From contig MU859207.1 of the NCBI GenBank assembly GCA_033297205.1, forward strand, positions 28,839 through 92,838: a stretch of 64,000 nt of DNA, given 5' to 3'. The position numbers and the translations under genes are program-made. A model generated the notes under the pieces. The model was not told where the DNA came from. It was given only the letters and a program-made list of their open reading frames with translations, and did no database searches. Shown here in pieces: positions 43,091 through 53,754 of the stretch. The DNA comes from Pseudoneurospora amorphoporcata. Lineage: Eukaryota > Ascomycota > Sordariomycetes > Sordariales > Sordariaceae. How positions within the stretch are numbered: position 1 is the first letter of the stretch; every line of letters starts with the position of its first letter.

Positions 43091-44828
43091 CTACAAATTC
43101 CCAATAGTCCACAACGTCTGCCCATTGCTCCCAGTAACAGTCACCCACGGCGCCTCCCTCAAGAACGTCAACAGCTGTCCTCTCCCATCCGTCCCCGACG
43201 CCCAAAGCGGTCCGTTCCCATCATACATGACGAAATTCCCATCGACACCAGAGGCAAGGAAACACTGCGCCCCATTTGTTCCACAAGCCGACGAATAGCG
43301 ACTGCTAGCCCATTTAACCGTCCACACCCCGCCCGTCGTGTCAATGCCCACCACGTTCCCATCCCCTTGCACCTACACATAAAAGTCCCCAAGAGACACG
43401 GCCCGTGAAGTAGACGCATCAACAGACAACGTGTTCGGCGTAAAGGATTTGCTGTCCGGCAGTGGTGGCAGCGGATCCGTCAAGCACAGCCAGTTCGAAG
43501 CATTCGTCGCCAGGGCAGCAAACTGACTCTGAACGGTATTCGGCTCCGAACTCCCCGTAACTCCAGCAGGGTAATACACCAACTGATGCGAAGCTGCAAA
43601 CTCCGCTTGCTGCACACTTCCACGCCCGGCAGCCGAAGTGAAACTCGATGAAGGCGTCGTGACCCCGTTCACCGAGTTCCCCGTAACTGTGAGACCGCCC
43701 AACCAGCCGTTCATAACGATAGAGAAACCGATGTTACCCGTAAACACATTGTTGGTGACGGTGACTTGACCAAAGTTTGTCTCCGGGTGCGGGTTGCTCC
43801 AGACTTGGGAACCCATGCCGATTCCGAGGTTGATGAAGGAGCCCGGGCCGCCAGTGATGGTGTTATTTGAGACGACGACGCCCGAATAGTTGCCGGACCA
43901 GGTCGGGTCGACCATGTTGATGCCGCCAAATTGGAGACCAGAAGAAGAGGTGGAGATGATGGTGTTGCGGAGGATGTGAGAGCCAGGGGAGCCGAAGATT
44001 ACTATTCCGCCGTCTGTGGCGCCTGTGGTCTGTTCCACTCTGTCAGTAGTGACCCTTTGTTGTATAAACAGGTAGGTAGGAAACTCACAGTCTTATCAGT
44101 CACCGTAGTATCCTTACACTCAATACTAAACCCATCCGCCCACAGTCCATTCCCGGTGGCCGAATCAACACCCTCATGTCCGCACGGGCCCACCTCGTTG
44201 AACGTCACCGTCGCCTGCCGACACGGATTACTCTCCTGTCCGCCGCCGATGAAGTGCACACAACTCCAGCTGCGCGTGTCCTTCACCACCGTGTGGCTGA
44301 CCGTCTGGCCTTCCGTGCCGCCGCCCATCTCCAGGAGGGCATCGCCGCCCAAGTAACCAGCGTTGGGCCGGTTGCCGTCTACCTGGAGGTTGAGCACCTT
44401 GACGCTGTTCTGCCAGTTGCCCCGAATGGCGGAGGTCACGGTACTGCCTGGCTGAATGAGGATCGTGGCCCTTGTGGAATCAGTTGGGTAACCCTGGGTA
44501 GAAAGTTCCTGGCCGGAAGCGGTGAAGACGATGGGGGCAGTGATGGGAATGGTTACGCCGGGGCAGAGACGGACGATGGTGTTGGCGCCGCCGGAGGAGA
44601 AGAGGGCGTTGATGGTGGCTTGGGTTCCGGTTGAGAGGCAGGAGGATTGACGGGGGACGATGGTGGTGGTATCACTGGTGGTGTTGACGTTGGGTGGAGA
44701 GTCGACGAGGGGGATGCAGTAGCCCTTCCCGGCTCTCCAATCCTTCCAGGGGCCACCGGGTATGGCGAGGACGAGGAGAGGAAGTTAAAGGCTAGGGGCA
44801 ATGCCAAAGCCCGGAAAGAAGTCTTCAT
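43091..44828 (-). pseudogene. Secreted right-handed beta-helix protein with bulb-lectin-like tail, frame broken twice
   Basis: Read on the minus strand from ATG 44828. The signal-peptide frame (MKTSFRALALPLAF) must shift by one base near 44783 to enter the frame LPLLVLAIPGGPWKDW, which continues open as a beta-helix protein (GTQATINALFSSGGANTIVR). An intron at 44030-44088 (GTGAGT...GAACAG, phase 0) joins TDK-T to TGATDGGIVIFGSPG. Repeated N/V/G-rich coils (VVSNNTITGGPGS, VTVTNNVFTG) follow, like polysaccharide lyases or glycoside hydrolases of the pectin-lyase fold. At 43375-43373 a TAG interrupts the frame; after it VQGDGNVVGIDTTGGVWTVK and VDGNFVMYDGNGPLW are bulb-lectin (mannose-binding) repeats. 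The TAG fits CAG-to-TAG (C-to-T in CpA), the change that RIP prefers. No other start or intron removes either lesion. Confidence 0.72.
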
Positions 44829-45363
44829 CTCGTTTGATGTCAAGTGGCGAGTTGTTGGATGCTGACTTCCTTTGGATAATCAAAACGAGTCTTAGTCTCG
44901 TCTGTATATACATATTCATCAAGGGGTGATGAGTAAGCTTGACTTATCTCCGGTGAGGAGCCGGCACTCCGGTGGAATCTCGGGCTCAATATTGGGCTGA
45001 GTAATCCCACATTGAACACTATCGACAACAATGTTACGCAAGCTCGCTTTGACAACCTGGTAAGGTAAAGGAGAAAAAAGTCAATCGCCATTAGCTTTGT
45101 TTTGACAGCTACAAACAGTAAGCAACACATCACTTATTAAAGCTGGTGCCTAGAACGATCTTCATTCCCTGAATGAGTATCCTCACGGATCATTTTCTAG
45201 AATCACCCCGTGGCAACTTACGCAGAGATGGAAACAAACAGCCATCCAAAATGCTACGCCAACTAATCCTCAACCGAGATTCCTTCTTGTCTTTGTATTT
45301 TCTTTTCCAACGTTGCATCAGCACAAGATATCGGACGACTGTAGACCACAAGCCAGTGTCAAC
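44829..45363. other. Spacer between the beta-helix and GH94 genes
   Basis: Both genes lie on the minus strand. This holds the upstream region of the beta-helix gene and the 3' UTR of the phosphorylase gene. No gene was recognised. Confidence 0.5.
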
Positions 45364-47739
45364 TTACGGAATGACCACTGTGAGGTTGTACGTCTGGCCT
45401 GGCTTGATGTCCTTGATGTGAGGCTCGGGGAGGACCTTGTCGCCATTCTTGACAGTCACCTCCTTGACATTTCCACGATGAATGTCGACATTGAACGTGG
45501 CACCCCGGAACTCGCGAGTGACCTTCATGGCGTTCCAAGAGCTCGGTAACTGTGGCCGGATGAGCAGACCCTCACTATCGCCGCGCAGGCCACAGAGGCC
45601 TTCGATGATGCAGCGGTAAACCCAGGAAATGGTACCAGTGTTGAACAGCTGACTTGACCGGCCAGCGGTGCGCGGGAACTCCTTCCAGGCGCCACGGTAG
45701 TAATTGGGAATGTAGATGGGCAGCTGGCCTCGCTGGATGTAGTCGGCGTCGGTAGGACCAGGAAGCAATTGTCGCAAGAGGGTGAAGGCCCTGTCTTGTT
45801 GCGCTCCGAGCTCGTACAGACTGTGGATGAAGAAGATGCCAGCGTGGTTGTAAACAGCGGCGTTCTCAGCCGAGCCAATGGCCTTTTGCGTCACGCGGCC
45901 AACGTCTTCGCGCATCTTGGTATAAGGGGGGCCGAACATCTGGACACCATATGGTGTGTTGAGATGGGAGTCAATCTGGGGCAACATCTTGTCAATCTGC
46001 TCAGGGCTAGCAGCACCACTGAGAATGCCCCATGATTGAGGATTTAACCAGATACGGCCTTCCTTGTCCTCCTTGGTACCAAAGACAACGCTGTCATCGG
46101 TAATGCCACGAGCGAACCATTCACCGTCCCATAGGTGCTCGTTGACAGCAGCATTGCATGCGTCAGCACCCTCACGGAAGCGCTTGGCAAGATCGGCTTC
46201 ACCTTCATGGTCGCAAATCTTTGCCCAAATGTTGAGAGAAAAGGCTGTGGCCAGTGTGAGCCAGCCGGAAACGCCCTTGCCCTTGTAGCCCACCATGTTC
46301 ATGGGATCACACCAGTCGCCCTGGGCAATGTAGCTCAGGCCGCGGTGATCACGAGACTTGAGTAACCAGTCCATAGCACGGGAGAAGCGCTCAAAGACGG
46401 TGAACTCATCGCCATTGGCACTCTGCACTTTCTCCTTCAGCAAGCTGTAATCACCAGTCTCGTTCAGGTACGCCTCCAAGGTAACCGGCAACCATACGCA
46501 GTGATCAGTGTGAGGTACTTGGTTGATGTATTTGAGCTCGGCACCCTCGACCAGAAGGATACCGTCGGGCATGGCGCCAGTGGCCTCCTGCTGGGAGATA
46601 GCTGTAAGGAAGGCCCTGCGGGAGACTTCGGGCTTGATGTAATTCATGCCCATATTGTCTTGTAGGTAGTTGCGCGTCTGAGGATCAGTGGTCAAGCGGT
46701 TGACATCGCCGTGGTAGTAGACCTGTCGGGGCAGCCAGTTGTTGATAAAGTTGTCGAGGTCCTTATCCGGAGTTTCCACAAGGAGACACCCGCGACCACG
46801 CGCCATGTAAGCGGCATAGTCAGCCGCAGCCTGTTCAAAACCCTCCTTGCTCAGGTACTTGGATCGCATAGCTCCGATCTCAGACTCATCGTAGGCGGGG
46901 CCAAAGAGAAACCGGTACTCTTGTTCCTCGTCCGTGTCAAGGGCGACCTTGTACTGCACAGCTGCCGTGGGAGTCTCGTACCGCGCATCGCTGCCGCTGA
47001 GAGTCCTGTCTTGCAGAGCGCTGGGGTTGTGGAGGCCCCCCTCACCTTCGAAAGCTTGCTGATTGGCCTCCCATGAATCAGGAGGGATCTCGCAGAGGAA
47101 GTAGGTCTTGTCCTTGAGATACTTATTCTTCAAGTAGTCCGTGGCCTTTTGGTAGGGAGTGACGCAGCTGGCAACAATTCCGTTGAGGTCATAGTTCCAC
47201 TCGGCCGACTGGTTCATCCACGACATGTAGCCAATGGGGAAGTAGGGGGTCACACTAAGTTTCCGAGGACGGTTTGAAAGGTTCTTGACTTTGATGGTCC
47301 AGAGTTCCGCAACATCGTGGGTAGGAAGACTCATGGTCATCTCGACGCGGACTCCCATTGACTCGACGACCCAGGAGACGTCAGTCTTGCCGGCAGAGAA
47401 GACAAAGCGGTCCTGTGGGGCCCGCACAGGTTCATAGGGAGCGGAGAAGAGCTGGCCGGTCTCCTCGTCCTTGATGTAGACAAAACGGCCGGGATGGTGG
47501 GCGTAGTAGTTTGGCTCCGGTTGCATGAAGGTCTTGGCCTCGATATTTGGGGCGTAGGCGTACTTTGCGGGCTCGGGCTGCATGAACTGGGCAGTTGCAA
47601 AACCGCGGCAGGTGATCTGGATCATCATCTTTTGGTTCCATAGAAAGCCAGCGGCCTTGGGCATAGCTGTGGGTGTGGTGAGCTCATAGCGTTCGCCGCC
47701 GTGAGTGGGACGGATCAGCGTTGGTATTTTCCTAGTCAT
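45364..47739 (-). CDS. ndvB: GH94 cellobionic acid phosphorylase (NdvB-like)
   Basis: A single 791-aa exon with GH94 features: an N-terminal beta-sandwich domain, helical linker, (alpha/alpha)6 barrel and C-terminal sheet. The catalytic-acid region YIAQGDWCDPMNM spans 470-482 with D475/D478. The enzyme uses phosphate to split cellobionic acid into glucose-1-phosphate and gluconic acid. From memory, the Neurospora NdvB protein was shown to do this, and this protein matches it in length and motifs. Its substrate is formed when polysaccharide monooxygenases and cellobiose dehydrogenase oxidise cellulose ends. There is no signal peptide, consistent with intracellular action after uptake. It is not membrane-bound like bacterial NdvB, so the shared name reflects only the GH94 domain. 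ATG 47739 is the first in frame and starts the conserved region. Confidence 0.93.
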   Translation of the reverse strand: MTRKIPTLIRPTHGGERYELTTPTAMPKAAGFLWNQKMMIQITCRGFATAQFMQPEPAKYAYAPNIEAKTFMQPEPNYYAHHPGRFVYIKDEETGQLFSAPYEPVRAPQDRFVFSAGKTDVSWVVESMGVRVEMTMSLPTHDVAELWTIKVKNLSNRPRKLSVTPYFPIGYMSWMNQSAEWNYDLNGIVASCVTPYQKATDYLKNKYLKDKTYFLCEIPPDSWEANQQAFEGEGGLHNPSALQDRTLSGSDARYETPTAAVQYKVALDTDEEQEYRFLFGPAYDESEIGAMRSKYLSKEGFEQAAADYAAYMARGRGCLLVETPDKDLDNFINNWLPRQVYYHGDVNRLTTDPQTRNYLQDNMGMNYIKPEVSRRAFLTAISQQEATGAMPDGILLVEGAELKYINQVPHTDHCVWLPVTLEAYLNETGDYSLLKEKVQSANGDEFTVFERFSRAMDWLLKSRDHRGLSYIAQGDWCDPMNMVGYKGKGVSGWLTLATAFSLNIWAKICDHEGEADLAKRFREGADACNAAVNEHLWDGEWFARGITDDSVVFGTKEDKEGRIWLNPQSWGILSGAASPEQIDKMLPQIDSHLNTPYGVQMFGPPYTKMREDVGRVTQKAIGSAENAAVYNHAGIFFIHSLYELGAQQDRAFTLLRQLLPGPTDADYIQRGQLPIYIPNYYRGAWKEFPRTAGRSSQLFNTGTISWVYRCIIEGLCGLRGDSEGLLIRPQLPSSWNAMKVTREFRGATFNVDIHRGNVKEVTVKNGDKVLPEPHIKDIKPGQTYNLTVVIP

Positions 47740-50700
47740 GTTGGTTGTGTTGAGGTGGAGTGGATGTGGTGAAGGTGGAGGGTGAGAGGAAGAAGAAGGG
47801 AGGTGGTATGACCAGGTGTTAAGACACTTTTGTCCCGATATGTCCCTGAGGGATCAATGATAGACGAAAGAGGAGGATAACAGTAAAATGGGATTCCAAG
47901 TGCAAATCGCGAGGTGAACTTGGGCGCCTTTTTGTGACTTTCGAAGCCATGGGTGATGAGATGGGTTCAACGACTGAACCCCATGAGTGACATCCAGCAT
48001 GGTACCCCAGGCCAAGGAACTAGCATGGCAAAACAGCCAGGGGAATATGCACCGACCGTTGAGAACCTCCATTAAACTCGATGACAATGGAAACAGTATC
48101 CGAGTCCGACGTCAACGTAAAGAATCCCGCTTCCGCCAGACCTGGATCCGGAATCGGAACACATTTTTTGGCCGTCAGCTGAGCGAATCAACCTCCTTGA
48201 CTCCGAACGGCATTCCCTCTTTCGCTGTTGCTGGTGTTCGCTCACAGAATAAAACAGGCGTCTTGACGTGATTTGGCAGGGGCGTCATCCGGGAGAATAG
48301 AAGGATTGCATAAATGAGCTCACCGCCTTGCATTGACATCTTCCAGACTCCCACTTGGGCGGGATGTGTGTAGCATTGAGCGGTACCTCGATCATGGTTT
48401 GGGCCGCTTGGCCTCGGTGCCGAGCACTTGAACCTGCTTCCAAAGTGTTCCCACTTCCCAACGGAGTTCCCGGTGTGATTGTTGTTGCTGTGCCTCAAGG
48501 AGCCGTTGACGACCATAAAGACGGAACAAGACATGGGGATGACCCTATCCACAGGCAGAAGTGAACGACGAGAAAGGACAGTTTTTTTTTTTTCACAGTG
48601 AGGGGATGTCTGCTGTCCCGGAGACTCAAATCCCGATGAGCTTCGAATGTGTTGATGCCTGGCTCTTGCCATCTGGAGGTTCGTGACTTCTGAATGTCAA
48701 AATGAAAAAAAGGTTGCAACCAGACTTTGCGTTGCAATTGTTTTTTTCGCAGGGCAGGTGTGCCCCGCAGTGCGTGTGGGTGAGTGTTTCCCCAGTTGCA
48801 ACTTGACCCCTGTACTACTCCACTTCCACCGGCCCGACCCCCCCGCGTTCGGCAACTTTTGTTCTGTCAGGGGAAGAGCACCTGCAGGCTTGGCCAGCCG
48901 CTGTTCTTTTGGGAGGCACAGCTGTGCTTCAGCCCAACCGTGGCAGGCGCGATGGAAGCTTGGCCGAACAGTCAAATCGGATCCGCAAGAAATTTTCGAA
49001 GGAAGGGCCACAGGACAACAGCTTCCGTGTTTGACTGTGTTCTCTTCCACAGTCTGTGCCCGATTAAGGTATCCTCTCGCTTGTCAGTTGAGCTGATAAC
49101 CATTCTCTGTCAAATAAGTGTTTCCAAGACCTGCGAGCCATCACTTCGTCCCTCATTGACTCTTGTCTACTTGTATACCCTCCCAAGAGCTCTGCACCCT
49201 TGACACCTCTCAGTTTCCATGTCGACGGTGACATCACGGGATGACAATGCTGAAGCACAGTCCGCCAATCGAAGGCATTGCAAATGTACGCCCGAGTATT
49301 GGGCCTGCATTTGCGGAGCGGCCGCAGGTCGAGAGTCCGTGGGCAGGTCAGCTTCACTCATGTTCCAAAACTCGATTTTTCATCCCGGGAAGCCCGACAA
49401 CAGGAGCATCGGACACTCATCAACGGTTCGGATTACCCTCGGGCTTCCAAACGTCCATCAGAATGCCTCTACAGCTGACCGGCTCAGTTCCGTTCCAATC
49501 ATACTGTCTTGTTTATATGCCCATGGGCCGTTCCAAGACGTCTGGGTTATATCCCCCGCCATCGGTTCGATCAACATGCCTGCACCGAACGGCCATCGGC
49601 ATGCTGGGTTCTGGATTCAGCTGACCTTTGGAGGATTAAAGAACAAAGAACGACACCCGGACGTCTACCTAGTCATACAAGTGTTGTGTTGACGTTGTCC
49701 CTGTCGATGGAGTCTCTGGCGGCTGACCGGGGTTAGACCGGCCCACAAGGCGTCGATCAAGTCCGCATTTGGCCCCACCTGGCGTCGGATCTCGGGCCGG
49801 GTGGGTCTGGTTTCCCCTTCCCTTCGGGACTTGAACCCGGGCGGGTCCCCGGCAGAATCCTATGTATTCCTTGTCAACCTTGATCCATCGGCAACGACAT
49901 GGGGTAACGAAAATGTGATGAACACATCCAGACAACTGCCACTGTCCGCCATGCCCGGGCTCGTAGTACGTATCTTTTTCTATCCTTGAGGCTTCTTTCC
50001 GAAAGGTGGTTCTGCTTCTTAGTGTTAACTCCATCGTCTACCCACCTCCAGCGAATTCACAAAGCGGCTACAATAGTCAACAACAGTTATTGAAGCACAA
50101 ATGATACCAAGTTAGGAAATACAGGAGAGATAATTGTGCGGATCGAACACGCCGAAACCACATAAACAGCGGATACCTTGTCCCAGTTGAAGCCATCGCC
50201 AACTGCCGTGATTGCCCAACCTCACTTGCCTTAGCTTCGTGAACCCCACGAACCTCAAGTACCACGTATCCCGCCAATTGCTGCGGCAGCCGACATCAAC
50301 CATCCTGCCCCCCCGATGTCGGTCTCCCGCCCGCCCGGTCAGCGGAAGTGTTTCACGAATGGTGGATGCGCCACACAGTCCCATCGTGGTAAGCCTTGGG
50401 TTCATATCACTATGTCACCCGGGGCCGGTAACCGGACGCAACGCCACCTGGAGCGGACCAACCCAAGAGACAAATATCTGCCCAACCTCAACTACATACA
50501 TACATATCATCGATCTCTGTGCGTTGTTCTACCAGTCTCCTACTCGTCTACAATACTAACAACAAGAGCTCCCCACATTATTTCAGGCAGGCATGCATCC
50601 TTCGCGAAACTTGGCAATCAGTGAGGCCCAATGTAATGCTAGACTAGTGTATGATATGGATCAGCCTTGACCAGAAACGTGGGTAGAATCCAAGTGGATG

Positions 50701-52018
50701 TCTCACCGTCTAGCCCAACCGATAATCTTGCACTCACTATACCCATGAGTATGGAGCGAAGCATGGTCCGCAAGTACTTAATGCACCCCCATGTTTATAG
50801 ACAAGCAGGAGGGTTACACGATCAAAGACACAATTTAACAGAAAGCGATCTAGAACATTCCCACCTTGTGTATCTGCCAACCACTGCATGGCAATAAATA
50901 TCACCACCTCTCCAATCTCGAAGTGCACCACCACACCTACATTAAATATGGTGGACCCCTACTTTTTTCAGCTGGGCGTTGAGGACGATTTGAAGCTCCA
51001 AAAGAAGCCAGAATCACGAAAGAGGTGTCCCTATGACATGAGAAGACGATACCCATTCACTCACTTGCCTGTGCTTCGAGTTTGCTACCCTCATCCCAAG
51101 TCCTAGCGGGTGCGTATATAGGGTAGGTCCTTGGCACACATTTCCGTGTATCGCTGGTGTTGCTGGGGAACACACCTGGTCTATATGTTGTTATGAGCAA
51201 CCACGCGGCTCAAGCCGTGACAGATAGGGAGATGCCCGGTGTGGATTACACTTTTTACTTTGTGTATTTTGCTCTTACTTTTCTTATTTTCCTATTTCCC
51301 AGTGAGCGCACATCTCGTAGTATGTACGGGCTACGACGCCATAGCAGATGAACGGATACGGTCCCTGTCTGTCCAACGAGCGGCACAGGTGTGAAGGAGC
51401 GAGGACAGTAGCTTCTATTTGACAAGGGGTGTGTAGTGACACTCTCCTGGTCTAGCCGTTGCTCCCTGCGGTTGACATCTGATCTCGAAGTGCCCACACT
51501 GGCTGAAGGATTTCCCAACTCCTTCGAGGCTTGTAGTCAATCGTTTTGGGGACTAGTGATGCTGATTTGCCACACAGGCGCAGACTTGCGGTTTCCCAGA
51601 CGAATCCGGACCATCTTGGACGGCTGTCATGATCCTACATGCACTGTCCACTTCAAAATATCTTCTTTCACATCGCGACCCTTCACCATCTCACTGTCCG
51701 TTGAAGATACAAACAACTCTTTCATTTGAAAGATCGCACGCTGGGTATCATAGTAGTAGACATTGTCCGCCCGCGCTAACAGCAAAGAAACCTCAGGAGG
51801 ATAACCGCCTAGCCGGAGAGAGCTCCGGGGCAGAGTACAAAGGCTGCAAAACGCCAAACCCAACATGAACCCAAACTCTCAACACTATATGCATAGGGTG
51901 TACACTTTATCTATCCTCCGTGATCGTCCATCAAAGGCCAGCGATCCATAGCCCACTAACAGCAATGAAATAAAACACACAGGCGACTGACTTTTGCGCC
52001 CATTTTTGTCTCAGCTCC
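47740..52018. other. 4.3-kb gene-poor region
   Basis: I examined all long frames. The best candidates (49219-49692 plus, 48683-49096 plus, 48175-48672 minus) overlap one another in different frames and have no signal peptide, domain or convincing splice sites. The left part should hold the GH94 promoter and the right end the 3' UTR of the GPCR gene. Lineage-specific or non-coding RNA genes cannot be excluded. Confidence 0.4.
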
Positions 52019-53754
52019 TCAAACAGGTGACGCCCTCTCCATCCTCGCCCCATTACCCGTCAAATCCTCCATACTAGCCGTGTCGATCTCCATCATATCC
52101 TGCGCCTTGGCCCTTGCCATTGTTGCCGCCCAACTACTACTTCCCGATCCTCCTCCACCTCCCGACCTCCTGCGATTGGGATCACCCCTCCGTCCGGGCA
52201 TCCTGCTTCCCAAGATAATTCCATCCTCATCCTCGTCTCCTCCCTTCTTATTCCTCCTCCACCCTACACAACACATACACCTGTATTTGACCACATCAAA
52301 CACCTCGCCTAGCGCGGAGCCCAACTCCTTGCACGCCGCCCACGACGTGACCACGTAGATCACGGCGTTCCAGAACCCTTGCAACGGCAAGACGAAGGCA
52401 CTGGCGAAGAACAGAGGCTTGGAAATCTCGCCGTGGTGCAGAATGCTGTACACACGGTTTCCAGAAGAAGGAATCCAGGTGATGAGCAACACGGAAAAGA
52501 AGAGGATGGCGCACTTGGTGTAAGACCAGACGGCGTTGTGCGCCTCGTGCACGCGGCGGCGTTGAGCTTGGGCTTGCATGTTGGCTGCTGTGCCCGAGGC
52601 GGGGAGGGTCGGGTTGTTACCGGCGGAGATGTGCACGATGGTTCGCTCGTTGGTGATGGTGTTGGTTGTGGTGCCGGTTATACCGCCATCGTGATGATCG
52701 GGAGTCGGGTCGGTGTTGTTGGGCTGTGAGTTGCGCTTGCTTGATGAGTAGTTGTTGTCGGCGGAAATGGTGACGGTTACGGAGCATTGTGCTCGAACTA
52801 TGGCGTCGTCGGCTTGGCGGATAGGGGTATGTGGGAACGGAACGTCTTTGTTGGCGGTCGACGGAGGGGAGATGATCTCCGTCGTTTGGGTGACTTTGGT
52901 GGTCTTGTAGTTGTAGGCGGGAGCGAACATGTCGATGAGGGTGCCGACTTCGGATCCGCTAGAGCCGAGTTTGTTCATGATTTGGCGCTTCTTGTAGATG
53001 TCGCGGCCGGCACGGATGTAGATGAAGGTCGCGAGGATGATGCAGAGCCTGTGGGAGGGTCAGTTAGCTTTCCCAACTTGGTGTTGCATGGTGTTAAGCG
53101 ATTCGACATACCAGACCGGAGCATAGAATGTGGCAATACGGTAGACTTCCCACTTCTTGCTCAGCCAGCACCAGAGGATCGCATTGCCATAGGGTCTCTC
53201 GCCGTATTGCCTGACAAAGATGAAGGTGAATCCGGTGATGAAGGGCACTCCGTAGCAAAAGAGGAAGTACGGGATCTCCATCTTCCTGAGAGCTCTTCCA
53301 TCAAACTTGTGGTAAAAGGTGAGATAGACGTTGATAGCCATTGCCAGGGCCCAGAAAGCATCGCTTTGCATGAAGCTATCGCAGAATTTGATATTAGTAA
53401 TCCCATGTCTGCGACCGGTGGTAAAATGAAGGGTAAGTAACAGCTTCTTCCCTCGCCTGCCGCGGGTTAGGTCGGAGTTGATGGACAAGATACTCACACC
53501 TGAATCAGAAAGCCCTGCAGTTGACATCCAAAGGAGTCGGTAGTGTCCGTAAATGACGTTGTCATCAGCGTAGCCACGTTAGTCAACATGTTTCCGAACG
53601 TAGCAAAGAACACCATGCGGTTAATAGCGCGCTGTCGAAAAGCCTCCGAGACAGAGAAGCTAATGATGACGAAGAGGCCACCCAGAAGCGAGAGGATGGA
53701 GCAGACGCGCTCGATGACGACGATCGACTCCGTGTCTTCTGCGGTGATGCTCAT
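52019..53754 (-). CDS. gpr-3: G-protein-coupled receptor, fungal cAMP-receptor-like class
   Basis: Minus-strand exons 53754-53498, 53375-53112 and 53048-52019 give 516 aa. Introns 53376-53497 (GTGAGT...GCGATAG) and 53049-53111 (GTATGT...CCCACAG) rejoin FLIQ-VFMQSDAFWALAM and FYAPVW-LCIILATFIY. Seven TM segments are visible: helices 1-5 with short loops, then a very long intracellular loop (about 200-340, Asn/Thr/Ser-rich) and helices 6-7 (SYTKCAILFFSVLLITWIPS; ASAFVLPLQGFWNAVIYVVT). The C-terminal tail is Cys-, Arg- and Gly-rich. This is the class of N. crassa GPR-1/2/3, related to Dictyostelium cAMP receptors; the position near GH94 agrees from memory with gpr-3. It would signal through heterotrimeric G-proteins at the plasma membrane. 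No ligand can be inferred. Confidence 0.85.

Noticed and set aside
49219..49692. 157-codon plus-strand frame starting with ATG
   Set aside because: A second frame of similar length overlaps it, and neither has domains, splice sites or a secretion signal.
49730..49880. Minus-strand GGGTTCAAGTCCC, resembling a tRNA B-box
   Set aside because: No A-box at the right distance, and the flanking bases do not form the T-stem or acceptor stem.
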